From NCBI GenBank assembly GCA_902784965.1, contig CACZWU010000001.1:59444-123443 (forward strand): a DNA stretch of 64,000 nucleotides, read 5' to 3'. The notes beneath the pieces were generated by a model, which was not told the origin of the DNA, did not search any database, and saw nothing but the letters and a program-made list of their open reading frames with translations. The position numbers and the translations under genes are program-made. Shown one piece after another: positions 47,052 to 55,370 of this stretch. Each line of letters starts with the position of its first letter. Within the stretch, counting starts at the first letter, position 1. The stretch is from an uncultured Bacteroidia bacterium. Lineage in GTDB: Bacteria; Bacteroidota; Bacteroidia; Bacteroidales; UBA932.

Positions 47052-47947
47052 TGGATAAGAACAAATTCCTGGCGACTTTCAAGTCTTACGCCATCATTAC
47101 CCTCGGCCTGGTCTTCTACGTGCTCGCGTGGGTGGTTTTCATCATGCCCCATCAGCTGGTCGGCGGTGGCGTGACCGGTATTTCGGCCGTCATCCAGTAT
47201 TGCACCGGCTTCAACGTGAGCTACTCTTTCTTCATCATCAACGGCGTCCTGCTGCTGATCGCCCTCAAGGTGCTGGGCCCGTCGTTCGGCGTAAAGACCA
47301 TCTATGCGATGGTGGTCACGACCCTGCTGCTGCGTTTCCTGCCCATGGTCATTCCCCAGGAGTTCATCCAGATCATCGCCCTCGACAACGGCAAACTGCT
47401 CAGCGTGATCATTGGCGGTACGCTCTCCGCCCTGGGCATTTCGCTCACCTTCTCGCAGGGCGGCAGTTCCGGCGGTACCGACATCATCGCCCTGATGATC
47501 ACGAAATATCGGGCCATTTCTCCCGGCAAGATCCTGCTCATCCTCGACGTGTTCATCATCGGCTCTTCCCTTATCGTTCCGACCGAAGGCAGCTGGGGCG
47601 TGAGGGTGGCCAACCTGATGTACGGTTATATCATGGCCGGTGTGTTCAGCGTGGCGCTCGACCTGTTCGTGTCGGGTTCCAAGCAGTCGGTACAAATCTT
47701 TATTTTCTCGAAAAATTATGAAAAAATTGCCGACCGCATCACGTCCGACGTGCACCGCGGCGTGACGGCACTGCAGGGAAAGGGCTGGTACACAAAGACG
47801 GAGTCGACGGTCCTGCTGGTCATCGCCCGCAAGCCGGAACTGAAACTTTTGTTGAATTTGATCAAGGAGGAAGATCCGCAGGCCTTCATTTCGGTGGGCA
47901 GCGTTTCCGGCGTGTACGGTTACGGCTTCGACGTAATCAAAAAATAA
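47051..47947 (+). CDS. YitT family membrane protein
   Basis: A 298-residue protein with about five or six transmembrane helices (LGLVFYVLAWVVFIMPHQLV and following) and a C-terminal DUF2179 domain (GVTALQGKGWYTKTESTVLL). The GGSSGGTDIIA loop is typical. The family is widespread and its function is not established, although a transport role is often suggested. It is coupled to leuS by a 1-base overlap. Confidence 0.9.
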   Translation: MDKNKFLATFKSYAIITLGLVFYVLAWVVFIMPHQLVGGGVTGISAVIQYCTGFNVSYSFFIINGVLLLIALKVLGPSFGVKTIYAMVVTTLLLRFLPMVIPQEFIQIIALDNGKLLSVIIGGTLSALGISLTFSQGGSSGGTDIIALMITKYRAISPGKILLILDVFIIGSSLIVPTEGSWGVRVANLMYGYIMAGVFSVALDLFVSGSKQSVQIFIFSKNYEKIADRITSDVHRGVTALQGKGWYTKTESTVLLVIARKPELKLLLNLIKEEDPQAFISVGSVSGVYGYGFDVIKK

Positions 47948-48035
47948 TCCGATTTTTCCGGTACAGCCGGGTTATATCCCGGCAGAAACGGAATCGCCGA
48001 TTTGTTCGTAGTTTCGTATCAAAAAAACGGAACCT

Positions 48036-48608
48036 ATGGACATCGTTTACTTATTGCTTGCTTATCTGCCGCTTGCCGGATTGCTGGTGTTCCTCTTCCT
48101 CTACCTGCGCAAGAAGCGGCATCAGGACGTTCAGAACGTCCAGCTGTCGGGCCAGACCGTGACGGCAAAGGAATACCCCATTCAGGACCGTCCGATCCCC
48201 CATGCTGACCGCATGCTGGAAGATCCGGGCCCCAGCCTGAAGGATTCGGACATGGAAGAGTTGAAAGACCGGCTCTGCAACGTGCTGGAACGCGAGAAAC
48301 TCTTCCTGAATCCCGATATCCGCGTGGGCGACCTGGCCGAACGGCTGTTCACCAACAAAAGCTACCTGGCGCAGACCATCAAGATCAAGTTGAACAAAAA
48401 TTTCTGCCAACTGGTCCACTATTACCGTGTCCGCGAGGCGATGCGCCTCTACGCCCAGAATCCGGAGCTGACCATCACCCAACTGTGCCGCAGGGTCGGT
48501 TTCAATTCGATGACCACCTTCAATACAGCCTTCGGCCGGAACACAGGTTATACCCCCGCCGAATGGTGTAAAGAGTTTCGAAAAAGGAATGAGGCGAAAG
48601 CGAGTTGA
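48036..48608 (+). CDS. Membrane-anchored AraC-type HTH protein
   Basis: A 190-residue protein with an N-terminal transmembrane helix (residues about 4-27, YLLLAYLPLAGLLVFLFLYL), a linker, and an AraC-type HTH domain at about residues 85-185 (FTNKSYLAQTIKIKLN; VGFNSMTTFNTAFGRNTGYT). A DNA-binding domain fixed directly to the inner membrane is unusual for the family. The second HTH gene overlaps its end by 20 bases. Confidence 0.8.
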   Translation: MDIVYLLLAYLPLAGLLVFLFLYLRKKRHQDVQNVQLSGQTVTAKEYPIQDRPIPHADRMLEDPGPSLKDSDMEELKDRLCNVLEREKLFLNPDIRVGDLAERLFTNKSYLAQTIKIKLNKNFCQLVHYYRVREAMRLYAQNPELTITQLCRRVGFNSMTTFNTAFGRNTGYTPAEWCKEFRKRNEAKAS

Positions 48609-48951
48609 CGACAAGGCGGTCTATGAGAAAATGATACAATTGATGCAGGACAGGCGGCTTTTTCTCCGGCGCAGCCTGACCCGCGACGACCTGGCACGGG
48701 AGGTGCTCACCAACCGGACCTATATCACGCGGGCACTCAGGGGACGCGGGCTCAATTTTTCCCAGTTCGTCAATTCGTTCCGGGCCGACTATGCCATCGA
48801 CCTGATGACCAGCGAAAAATACCGCGACGCCTCGCCCGAGGACATCGCTGTGCTGAGCGGTTTCTCCAGTGTCGACACGATGAACCGCTACATCAAAAAA
48901 AGCGCAGGCACAACGGCCTGCGCTCTCAGGGAAAGGATGGAAGGCGCTTAG
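48589..48951 (+). CDS. Short AraC-type HTH protein
   Basis: A 120-residue protein consisting almost only of an AraC-like HTH domain (LTNRTYITRALRGRGLNFSQ; LSGFSSVDTMNRYIKKSAG). It aligns with the DNA-binding part of the upstream gene, so the two are diverged duplicates. The start lies inside the upstream gene. It converges with aspA, overlapping by 4 bases. Confidence 0.7.
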   Translation: MRRKRVDDKAVYEKMIQLMQDRRLFLRRSLTRDDLAREVLTNRTYITRALRGRGLNFSQFVNSFRADYAIDLMTSEKYRDASPEDIAVLSGFSSVDTMNRYIKKSAGTTACALRERMEGA

Positions 48952-50378
48952 AGTTCCACCTTCGTGGGCTTGACCATGTTCTTCGGGTCGAGGATCTTGT
49001 CGAGCTGCTGCTTGGTCAGGTATTTCTTGTCCAGCACGAGCTGATACACGCTGCCGCCGGTGACGAGGGCTTCCTTGGCCACTTCCGTGCACTTGGCGTA
49101 GCCGATATACGGCTTCAGAGCGGTCACGATCCCGATGCTGTGCTCGGCCAGAGACTTGCAGTGCTTCTTGTTGGCGGTGATGCCGTCGACGCACTCGATG
49201 CGGAGGGTGTTGAGGGCGTTGGTCATCCAGGTCATCGACTCGACCATCGATTCCACGAGCACGGGTTCCATCACGTTGAGCTCGAGCTGGGCGGCTTCCG
49301 ATGCCATCGTGATGCAGGTGTCGTTGCCGATCACCTTGAAGCACACCTGGTTGGTCACCTCGGGAATCACGGGGTTCACCTTGCCCGGCATGATGGAGCT
49401 GCCCGGCTGCTTCGGCGGAAGGTTGATTTCGGCCAGGCCGGTGCGGGGACCGGAGGCGAGCAGGCGGAGGTCGTTGCAGATCTTGGAGATGCGGATGGCG
49501 ATGTTCTTCAGTTCAGCGTGGTAGCAGACCATGCAGGAGGTGTCGTTGGTGGCCTCCACGAGGTCTTTGGCCAGCGAGATTTTCCAGCCGGAAATCTTCT
49601 TGATGTGCTTGGTGCAGGCTTCGGCGTAGCCCGGTTCGGCAGTGATGCCGGTACCGATGGCTGTTGCGCCCATGTTGATGACGAGAAATTCCTGGGCGGC
49701 GGCGTCCAGGCGTTTCATCTCGGTCTCAACGGCGGTAGCGAAGGCGCCGAAGGTCTGTCCGAGGGTCATCGGGACGGCGTCCTGCAGCTGGGTGCGGCCC
49801 ATCTTGATGATGCCAGCAAAACTGCGCTGTTTGGCGCGGAACGACTTGGCGAGTGCCTTGAGGGCAGCCATCAGGTCCTGGTGGATCATGTACAGGCCCA
49901 GATGCATGGCGGTCGGATAGGCGTCGTTGGTCGACTGGGCCATGTTGATGTGGTCGTTGGGGTGGATTACCTTGTAGTCGCCGTGTTTCTTGCCCAGGAT
50001 CTCGAGGGCGCGGTTGGCAATCACTTCGTTGGCGTTCATGTTGGCCGACGTGCCAGCACCGCCCTGGATCATGTCGATCGGGAAGTGCTCGGTGTGCTTG
50101 CCTTCCATCAGTTCCTTGCAGGCGGCCACGACGGCGTCGGTGATCTCGTCAGAGACCAGGCCGAGCTCATGGTTGGCCAGGATGGCGCCCATCTTCACGA
50201 TGCCGAAGGCCTTGACGAACTCGGGGTGGTCACCCAGGAGATTGCGGCTGATATCGAAGTTTTCGATGCAGCGGAGGGTCTGTACGCCGAAGAGGGCCTC
50301 TACGGGGACTTCCTTGTCGCCCAGCAAGTCATGCTCGGTGCGGGTCTTGCCGGAGGTTTTGAATTTGTATTCGATCAT
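48948..50378 (-). CDS. aspA: Aspartate ammonia-lyase
   Basis: A 476-residue enzyme that converts aspartate to fumarate and ammonia. The signature of the aspartase/fumarase superfamily is intact (GSSIMPGKVNPVIPE), with TSANMNANEV and the HPNDHINMAQSTND segment also present. It follows trkA by 29 bases on the same strand. Confidence 0.96.
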   Translation of the reverse strand: MIEYKFKTSGKTRTEHDLLGDKEVPVEALFGVQTLRCIENFDISRNLLGDHPEFVKAFGIVKMGAILANHELGLVSDEITDAVVAACKELMEGKHTEHFPIDMIQGGAGTSANMNANEVIANRALEILGKKHGDYKVIHPNDHINMAQSTNDAYPTAMHLGLYMIHQDLMAALKALAKSFRAKQRSFAGIIKMGRTQLQDAVPMTLGQTFGAFATAVETEMKRLDAAAQEFLVINMGATAIGTGITAEPGYAEACTKHIKKISGWKISLAKDLVEATNDTSCMVCYHAELKNIAIRISKICNDLRLLASGPRTGLAEINLPPKQPGSSIMPGKVNPVIPEVTNQVCFKVIGNDTCITMASEAAQLELNVMEPVLVESMVESMTWMTNALNTLRIECVDGITANKKHCKSLAEHSIGIVTALKPYIGYAKCTEVAKEALVTGGSVYQLVLDKKYLTKQQLDKILDPKNMVKPTKVEL

Positions 50379-50407
50379 GTTAAAAATATTTTAGGGAGTT
50401 AACAGAT

Positions 50408-51757
50408 TCAGGCGAAGAATTTTTCGAGCCGGCCGAGGGCGGTCGGCAGGGCGAAGATCACGACGCGGTCGTAGGGCTTGACGCACGTCTGGTCGGTGGC
50501 GATGATGGCCTCGTTGCCCCGGATGATGCCGCCGATGATGGCGTCCTGGGGGAGGTTGAGCTCGCCGATTGGCGCCTTGGTGATCTGGCTGTCGGGGTTG
50601 ACGATATATTCGATGACTTCCGCATCGGAGCCACCGATGACCTTGACGGTGCGCACCTTGTTGCTCATCGTGAAACGGAAGATGCGGCCGGCCGTGATGA
50701 TTTTCTTGTTGATGACCGCATCGACGCCCATCCCTTCGGCCAGCCTGATGTATTCTATGTTCTCGACCTCTGCAATGGTCTTGGCCACGCCCATGTTCTT
50801 GGCGGCCACGCAGGCCAGGATATTGGTCTCCGAACTCGAGGTGACGGCCACAAAGGCATCGCAGCTCTTGACATCCTCTTCGTAGAGGAAGTCGGAATTG
50901 CGCCCGTCGCCGTTGATGACGAGGGTCCGGTCGAGATTCTCCGACAGGACTTCGCAACGCTCGCGGTTGATTTCGATGATTTTCACGAACTCGGCATCCT
51001 TCTCGAACTGGGCGGCCACCATTTCGCCGATGCGTCCGCCGCCCAGGATGGTGAGCCGCTTGATGTCGAGGTAGCGCTTGCCCGAAAGGACCATCAGCTC
51101 GTCGACAAAGGAACGCTTGCAGACGACGTAGATCATGTCGCCCCGTTTGAACAGGGTGTCTCGCTGGGGAATCAGGGTTTCGCCGCCGCGGGTGATGGCC
51201 ACGATGCGGAAAGGCAGATTCTCCGGATCGTAGGGAAGGTCGGCGCTGGTCTTGTTGAGCAGCTTTGAATCTTCATCGATGCGGAATACCACCAGCTGCA
51301 GCTGTCCGCGCGCGAAGTCCACGAATTCCGATACGTCGGACTGCTTGAGCAGATCGCAGATCTCCGTGGCGGCAATCTTTTCCGGGTAGAAGAGCAGGTC
51401 GATGCCCATCTCGGTGAACATCAACTTGTTGTCGTAGTTGAGGTATTCCGCGTCGTTGATGCGGGCAGTCACCTTCTTGGCGCCCAGTTTCTTGGCGATG
51501 ATGGCCGAAACGATGTTGACGTCTTGTTCGCGGGCCGGGCTGACGGCCACGAACAGATCGGCCTTCTCGACGCCGGCCGACTTGAGCACCTTGATGGAGG
51601 TAGGGCTGCCCTGTACGGTGAGCACGTCCATGCTCTCGGTGACCAGGGCGAGGCGTTCCTCGTCGTGGTCGATGATGGTGATCTCGTGGAAGCCCTCGCT
51701 CAGCATCTTGGCCAGGTGGCATCCGACTTCTCCGGCTCCTGCAATGACGATCTTCAT
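50408..51757 (-). CDS. trkA: Trk potassium uptake regulator TrkA
   Basis: A 449-residue cytoplasmic protein with two Rossmann TrkA_N domains (MKIVIAGAGEVGCHLAKML at the start; LTILGGGRIGEMVAAQF near residue 232), each followed by a TrkA_C domain. It gates the TrkH/TrkG K+ channel in response to nucleotides. No trkH is present in the window. It lies 7 bases downstream of folE. Confidence 0.94.
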   Translation of the reverse strand: MKIVIAGAGEVGCHLAKMLSEGFHEITIIDHDEERLALVTESMDVLTVQGSPTSIKVLKSAGVEKADLFVAVSPAREQDVNIVSAIIAKKLGAKKVTARINDAEYLNYDNKLMFTEMGIDLLFYPEKIAATEICDLLKQSDVSEFVDFARGQLQLVVFRIDEDSKLLNKTSADLPYDPENLPFRIVAITRGGETLIPQRDTLFKRGDMIYVVCKRSFVDELMVLSGKRYLDIKRLTILGGGRIGEMVAAQFEKDAEFVKIIEINRERCEVLSENLDRTLVINGDGRNSDFLYEEDVKSCDAFVAVTSSSETNILACVAAKNMGVAKTIAEVENIEYIRLAEGMGVDAVINKKIITAGRIFRFTMSNKVRTVKVIGGSDAEVIEYIVNPDSQITKAPIGELNLPQDAIIGGIIRGNEAIIATDQTCVKPYDRVVIFALPTALGRLEKFFA

Positions 51758-51764
51758 GGCTGTA

Positions 51765-52364
<600 letters not shown>

Positions 52365-52440
52365 GGCTTTCTTTTAAAATTATGGCAAGTTACGAAATAT
52401 TTTCATTATTTTCGTATTTTGGAACTTTAAACTTGCAATT

Positions 52441-52980
52441 ATGCCGATTTTGTTCGTCGCAGCCGTCGATTTTGAACTGGACGTGGCCCGTACTGCCTGG
52501 TCAGACCGGCCGGCCCGTTTCCTCTGTACCGGGGTGGGGGCCGAAGCGACGGTGCGGGCGCTGGAGGCGGTTCTCGCCGGGGAATCCTTCGACAGGGTCG
52601 TCGACCTCGGCGTAGCGGGCAGTTACCGCGGCGACTTTCCCCTCGGTACGGTGGTCCATGTGGTGAGCGAGCAGAACGGCGAATCCCCGGGAATCCTGCT
52701 GCGGCAGCCCTCACCCTGGCCGGAACTGGGATTCCTGCCCGCCGCTACCGGCAATACGCTCCAGCTGCTGGATGATCGTTACCGCCGGGTGACGGCCGAC
52801 GTGGAGTCGATGGAAGGCGCCGCCTTTTTCGAAACCTGCCTGCGGCACGGCGTCCCTTTCGCCGAGTTGCGCGCCGTGTCGAACGAAGTGGGGGAGCGCG
52901 ACCATTCCCATTGGGACATCCCGCTGGCCCTCAAACGGTTGCAATCGGCTTTGGAAACGTTTAAAAACGCGTTGCAATGA
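52441..52980 (+). CDS. mqnB: Futalosine hydrolase
   Basis: A 179-residue nucleosidase of the phosphorylase superfamily that removes adenine or hypoxanthine from futalosine derivatives in menaquinone synthesis. Motifs are FLCTGVGAEATV, LGVAGSYRG and the catalytic VESMEGAAFFE. The size is slightly short, with a small middle loop missing. It overlaps mqnD by 4 bases, supporting the assignment. Confidence 0.88.
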   Translation: MPILFVAAVDFELDVARTAWSDRPARFLCTGVGAEATVRALEAVLAGESFDRVVDLGVAGSYRGDFPLGTVVHVVSEQNGESPGILLRQPSPWPELGFLPAATGNTLQLLDDRYRRVTADVESMEGAAFFETCLRHGVPFAELRAVSNEVGERDHSHWDIPLALKRLQSALETFKNALQ

Positions 52981-53831
52981 AACTGAAACTCGCTTTTTCC
53001 TCCTGCCCCAACGATACGTTCATGTTCCATGCGCTGGTCCACGGCCTGGTCGACACCGAAGGGCTCGACTTCGATGTCGACATCTACGACGTAGAAGAAC
53101 TCAACGAACGGGCCCAGCGTGGGTATTACGATATGACCAAACTCAGCTATCACGGATGGTTCACGGTACGCGACCGTTACGCGATGCTGGAGTCCGGTTC
53201 CGCCCTGGGTTGGGACTGCGGGCCGCTGCTGGTGCGGCGGGCCGGCGATGAAAGCGTGTTGGAGCGCCGTCCCCTGACCATCGCCATCCCCGGCCGCTAT
53301 ACGACGGGTGCCCTGCTCTGCTCCCTGGCCTATCCGGGGCTTGGCGGGACGGTCCCGATGCTTTTCTCCGAGATCGAAGAAGCGGTGGGCCGTGGCCGGG
53401 CCGACCTGGGCGTGCTCATCCATGAGGGCCGTTTCACCTACCGTGACAAGGGACTGGCCCTGGTCTGTGACCTGGGGGCCTGGTGGCAGGCGTACTCGGG
53501 CTGCCCGATTCCGCTCGGCGGCATCGCCGTCCGGCGTTCCCTTGGCCCGGAAATTGCTGCATCTGCAGGCCGTGTGCTGCACCGGAGCATCTCGTATGCG
53601 TTCGCCCATCCGGAAGCCTCGCGCGATTATGTCGCCTCGTACGCCCGCGAGCTGTCGGCACAGATCCAGCAAAAACACATCGACATGTTCGTAAACCGCT
53701 TCTCCCTCGACCTGGGCGAAGAAGGACACCGGGCCATCGATACATTGTATACCTGCTATGAGCGAGCTGATCTTGATGGAAGGCGTCAGGAAGTATTATC
53801 CCGCGGGCGAAGGGGTGGTACGGGCACTTGA
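52977..53831 (+). CDS. mqnD: 1,4-dihydroxy-6-naphthoate synthase
   Basis: A 284-residue periplasmic-binding-like enzyme for the cyclic de-hypoxanthine futalosine step. It begins LKLAFSSCPNDTFMFHALVH, and the catalytic His is expected in IDMFVNRFSLDLGEEGH or nearby. The last about 25 residues (after IDTLYTCYE) are Arg/Gly-rich and lie in the overlap with the ABC gene, unlike family ends. The stop may have shifted recently. Confidence 0.9.
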   Translation: MKLKLAFSSCPNDTFMFHALVHGLVDTEGLDFDVDIYDVEELNERAQRGYYDMTKLSYHGWFTVRDRYAMLESGSALGWDCGPLLVRRAGDESVLERRPLTIAIPGRYTTGALLCSLAYPGLGGTVPMLFSEIEEAVGRGRADLGVLIHEGRFTYRDKGLALVCDLGAWWQAYSGCPIPLGGIAVRRSLGPEIAASAGRVLHRSISYAFAHPEASRDYVASYARELSAQIQQKHIDMFVNRFSLDLGEEGHRAIDTLYTCYERADLDGRRQEVLSRGRRGGTGT

Positions 53832-54453
53832 CGGCATTGACCTCCGCATCCGGAAAGGAGCATATGTCGCCATTATGGGCCCTTCGGGCTCCGGTAAATC
53901 AACGATAATGAACCTGCTGGGATGTCTCGACGTCCCGACTTCCGGCCGTTACCTGCTGGACGGGAAGGATGTTGGCGCCCTGGACGACGACGCTCTCTCC
54001 GGCGTGCGCAACCGGGAGATTGGTTTCGTGTTTCAGTCGTTCAATCTGCTGCCGCGCCTCGATGCACTGGAGAACGTGGCAGTACCGCTGGGCTATGCGG
54101 GTGTGCCGAAGGCGGAGCGGCTGGAGCGTGCGGCAGAAGCCCTGCGGCAGGTGGGCCTTTCGGAGCGGATGCGGCACCGGCCCGATGCCCTTTCGGGCGG
54201 GCAGCGGCAGCGGGTGGCGGTGGCCCGGGCGCTGGTCACGCATCCTTCCCTCATCCTGGCCGACGAGCCGACGGGCAATCTCGATTCGGCGGCGACCGAG
54301 GCCGTGATGAAACTTTTTGCAGAGATTCATCGTAAAGGGAATACAGTGATATTGGTCACGCACGAGGAGGCGGTCGCCCGCTGTGCGGAGCGGATCATCC
54401 GCTTGCGTGACGGTAAAGTCGAAAGCGATGAAAATCTACACGAAAACCGGTGA
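53758..54453 (+). CDS. ABC transporter ATP-binding protein, LolD/MacB type
   Basis: A 231-residue ATPase with Walker [10 protein letters not shown], the [21 protein letters not shown] segment typical of the LolD/MacB/FtsE group, signature [15 protein letters not shown] and Walker [13 protein letters not shown]. The matching permease is not in the window. Its ATG lies 74 bases inside the annotated end of mqnD. The next gene overlaps its own end by 26 bases. Confidence 0.9.
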   Translation: MSELILMEGVRKYYPAGEGVVRALDGIDLRIRKGAYVAIMGPSGSGKSTIMNLLGCLDVPTSGRYLLDGKDVGALDDDALSGVRNREIGFVFQSFNLLPRLDALENVAVPLGYAGVPKAERLERAAEALRQVGLSERMRHRPDALSGGQRQRVAVARALVTHPSLILADEPTGNLDSAATEAVMKLFAEIHRKGNTVILVTHEEAVARCAERIIRLRDGKVESDENLHENR

Positions 54454-54946
54454 TGCCGGCACCACCTCGCTGGTCGGGGGCACGCGCGTGAGCAAGGCGC
54501 ATCCGCGTGTCATGACCTATGGGGACCTCGATGAACTGATCAGTTGCCTTGGCCTGCTGCGCTGCGAGGTCGACCAGGCCCTTCCGCTGCGCCGTATCCA
54601 GATCCATCTGATGAATGTCAGCGCCCACCTGGCCAACGACGGCCGCAGTGTCAAACTCCAGCCTCTCGACGAAGGGGAGACCCAGTTTCTCGAAGAAGAA
54701 ATCGACCGGATGACGGCGGCCCTTCCGCCGCAGAAGGCCTTCGTGCTGCCCGGCGAACCCCATGCCGCATCGTTGGCCCACATGGCCCGCACCATCTGCC
54801 GACGGGCGGAGCGCAGCGCCGTCCAGATCGATCCGAAAACCGAGCAGGATACCCTGGCCCTTCGCTACGTCAACCGCCTGAGCGACTATCTTTTTACCTT
54901 GGCAAGATACTTGTGCGCCGGGCACGATGACTATTGGTTGCCGTAG
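54428..54946 (+). CDS. Cob(I)alamin adenosyltransferase, PduO type
   Basis: A 172-residue protein that makes adenosylcobalamin. The start [18 protein letters not shown] is the family N-terminus with the ATP-binding TKTGD motif, followed by GDLDELISCLGLL; a later RTICRRAERSAVQ helix is also conserved. The ATG lies in the last 26 bases of the ABC gene, and the longer upstream frame is not used. Confidence 0.93.
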   Translation: MKIYTKTGDAGTTSLVGGTRVSKAHPRVMTYGDLDELISCLGLLRCEVDQALPLRRIQIHLMNVSAHLANDGRSVKLQPLDEGETQFLEEEIDRMTAALPPQKAFVLPGEPHAASLAHMARTICRRAERSAVQIDPKTEQDTLALRYVNRLSDYLFTLARYLCAGHDDYWLP

Positions 54947-54981
54947 GTCATGAAAAAAACTTTGCGATTCAGTTTTTTTTA

Positions 54982-54989
54982 TATCTTTG
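54982..54989 (+). promoter_or_regulatory. -7 box of the DUF2795 gene
   Basis: TATCTTTG, with TTTG at 54961-54964 (17 bp spacing, slightly short). The leader to the ATG at 55032 is about 40 nt. Confidence 0.5.
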
Positions 54990-55031
54990 CGGCCCCATTA
55001 TCAAAAAGAGAATTTATAGAACGATTCGCGT

Positions 55032-55253
55032 ATGTATTGGACACTTGAACTCGCATCCAAGCTGGAAGACGCCCCGTGGCCTGCAACCCGGGAAGAATTG
55101 ATCGATTATGCCACCCGTTCGGGAGCCCCGCTCGAAGTAATCGAGAACCTGGAAGACCTCGAGGAAGACGGCGAAGTCTACGATTCCATCGAAGACATCT
55201 GGCCCGACTACCCGACCAAGGATGACTTTTTCTTCGACGAAGAGGAGTATTGA
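55032..55253 (+). CDS. DUF2795 family acidic protein
   Basis: A 73-residue acidic protein (MYWTLELASKLEDAPWPATR ... WPDYPTKDDFFFDEEEY). It matches the short, highly conserved Bacteroidota DUF2795 proteins. Function unknown. It has its own promoter and a terminator, so it is a single-gene transcript, probably strongly expressed. Confidence 0.87.
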   Translation: MYWTLELASKLEDAPWPATREELIDYATRSGAPLEVIENLEDLEEDGEVYDSIEDIWPDYPTKDDFFFDEEEY

Positions 55254-55283
55254 CCCGAAGATTTTGAAAGAAGGTCGAAAAAT

Positions 55284-55315
55284 TGCCCGTTCCGGAAAGG
55301 TAACGGGCATTTTTT
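55284..55315 (+). terminator. Rho-independent terminator of the DUF2795 gene
   Basis: TGCCCGTT and AACGGGCA pair around a 10-base loop and are followed by six T. Confidence 0.85.
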
Positions 55316-55325
55316 GTATAAATGC

Positions 55326-55356
55326 TTGAAAATGTGAACTTATTTCCGTAAATTTG
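55326..55356 (+). promoter_or_regulatory. Promoter of the sensor kinase gene
   Basis: TTG at 55326-55328, 20 bp, then TAAATTTG at 55349-55356. It ends 14 bases before the ATG at 55371. Confidence 0.6.
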
Positions 55357-55370
55357 AATTTTATAAAGAA

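Noticed and set aside
47966-47983. Hairpin GCCGGG-ttatat-CCCGGC between YitT and the HTH gene as terminator
   Set aside because: No T run follows and the stem is only 6 bp; it could be chance or weak structure, so it is not listed as a feature.
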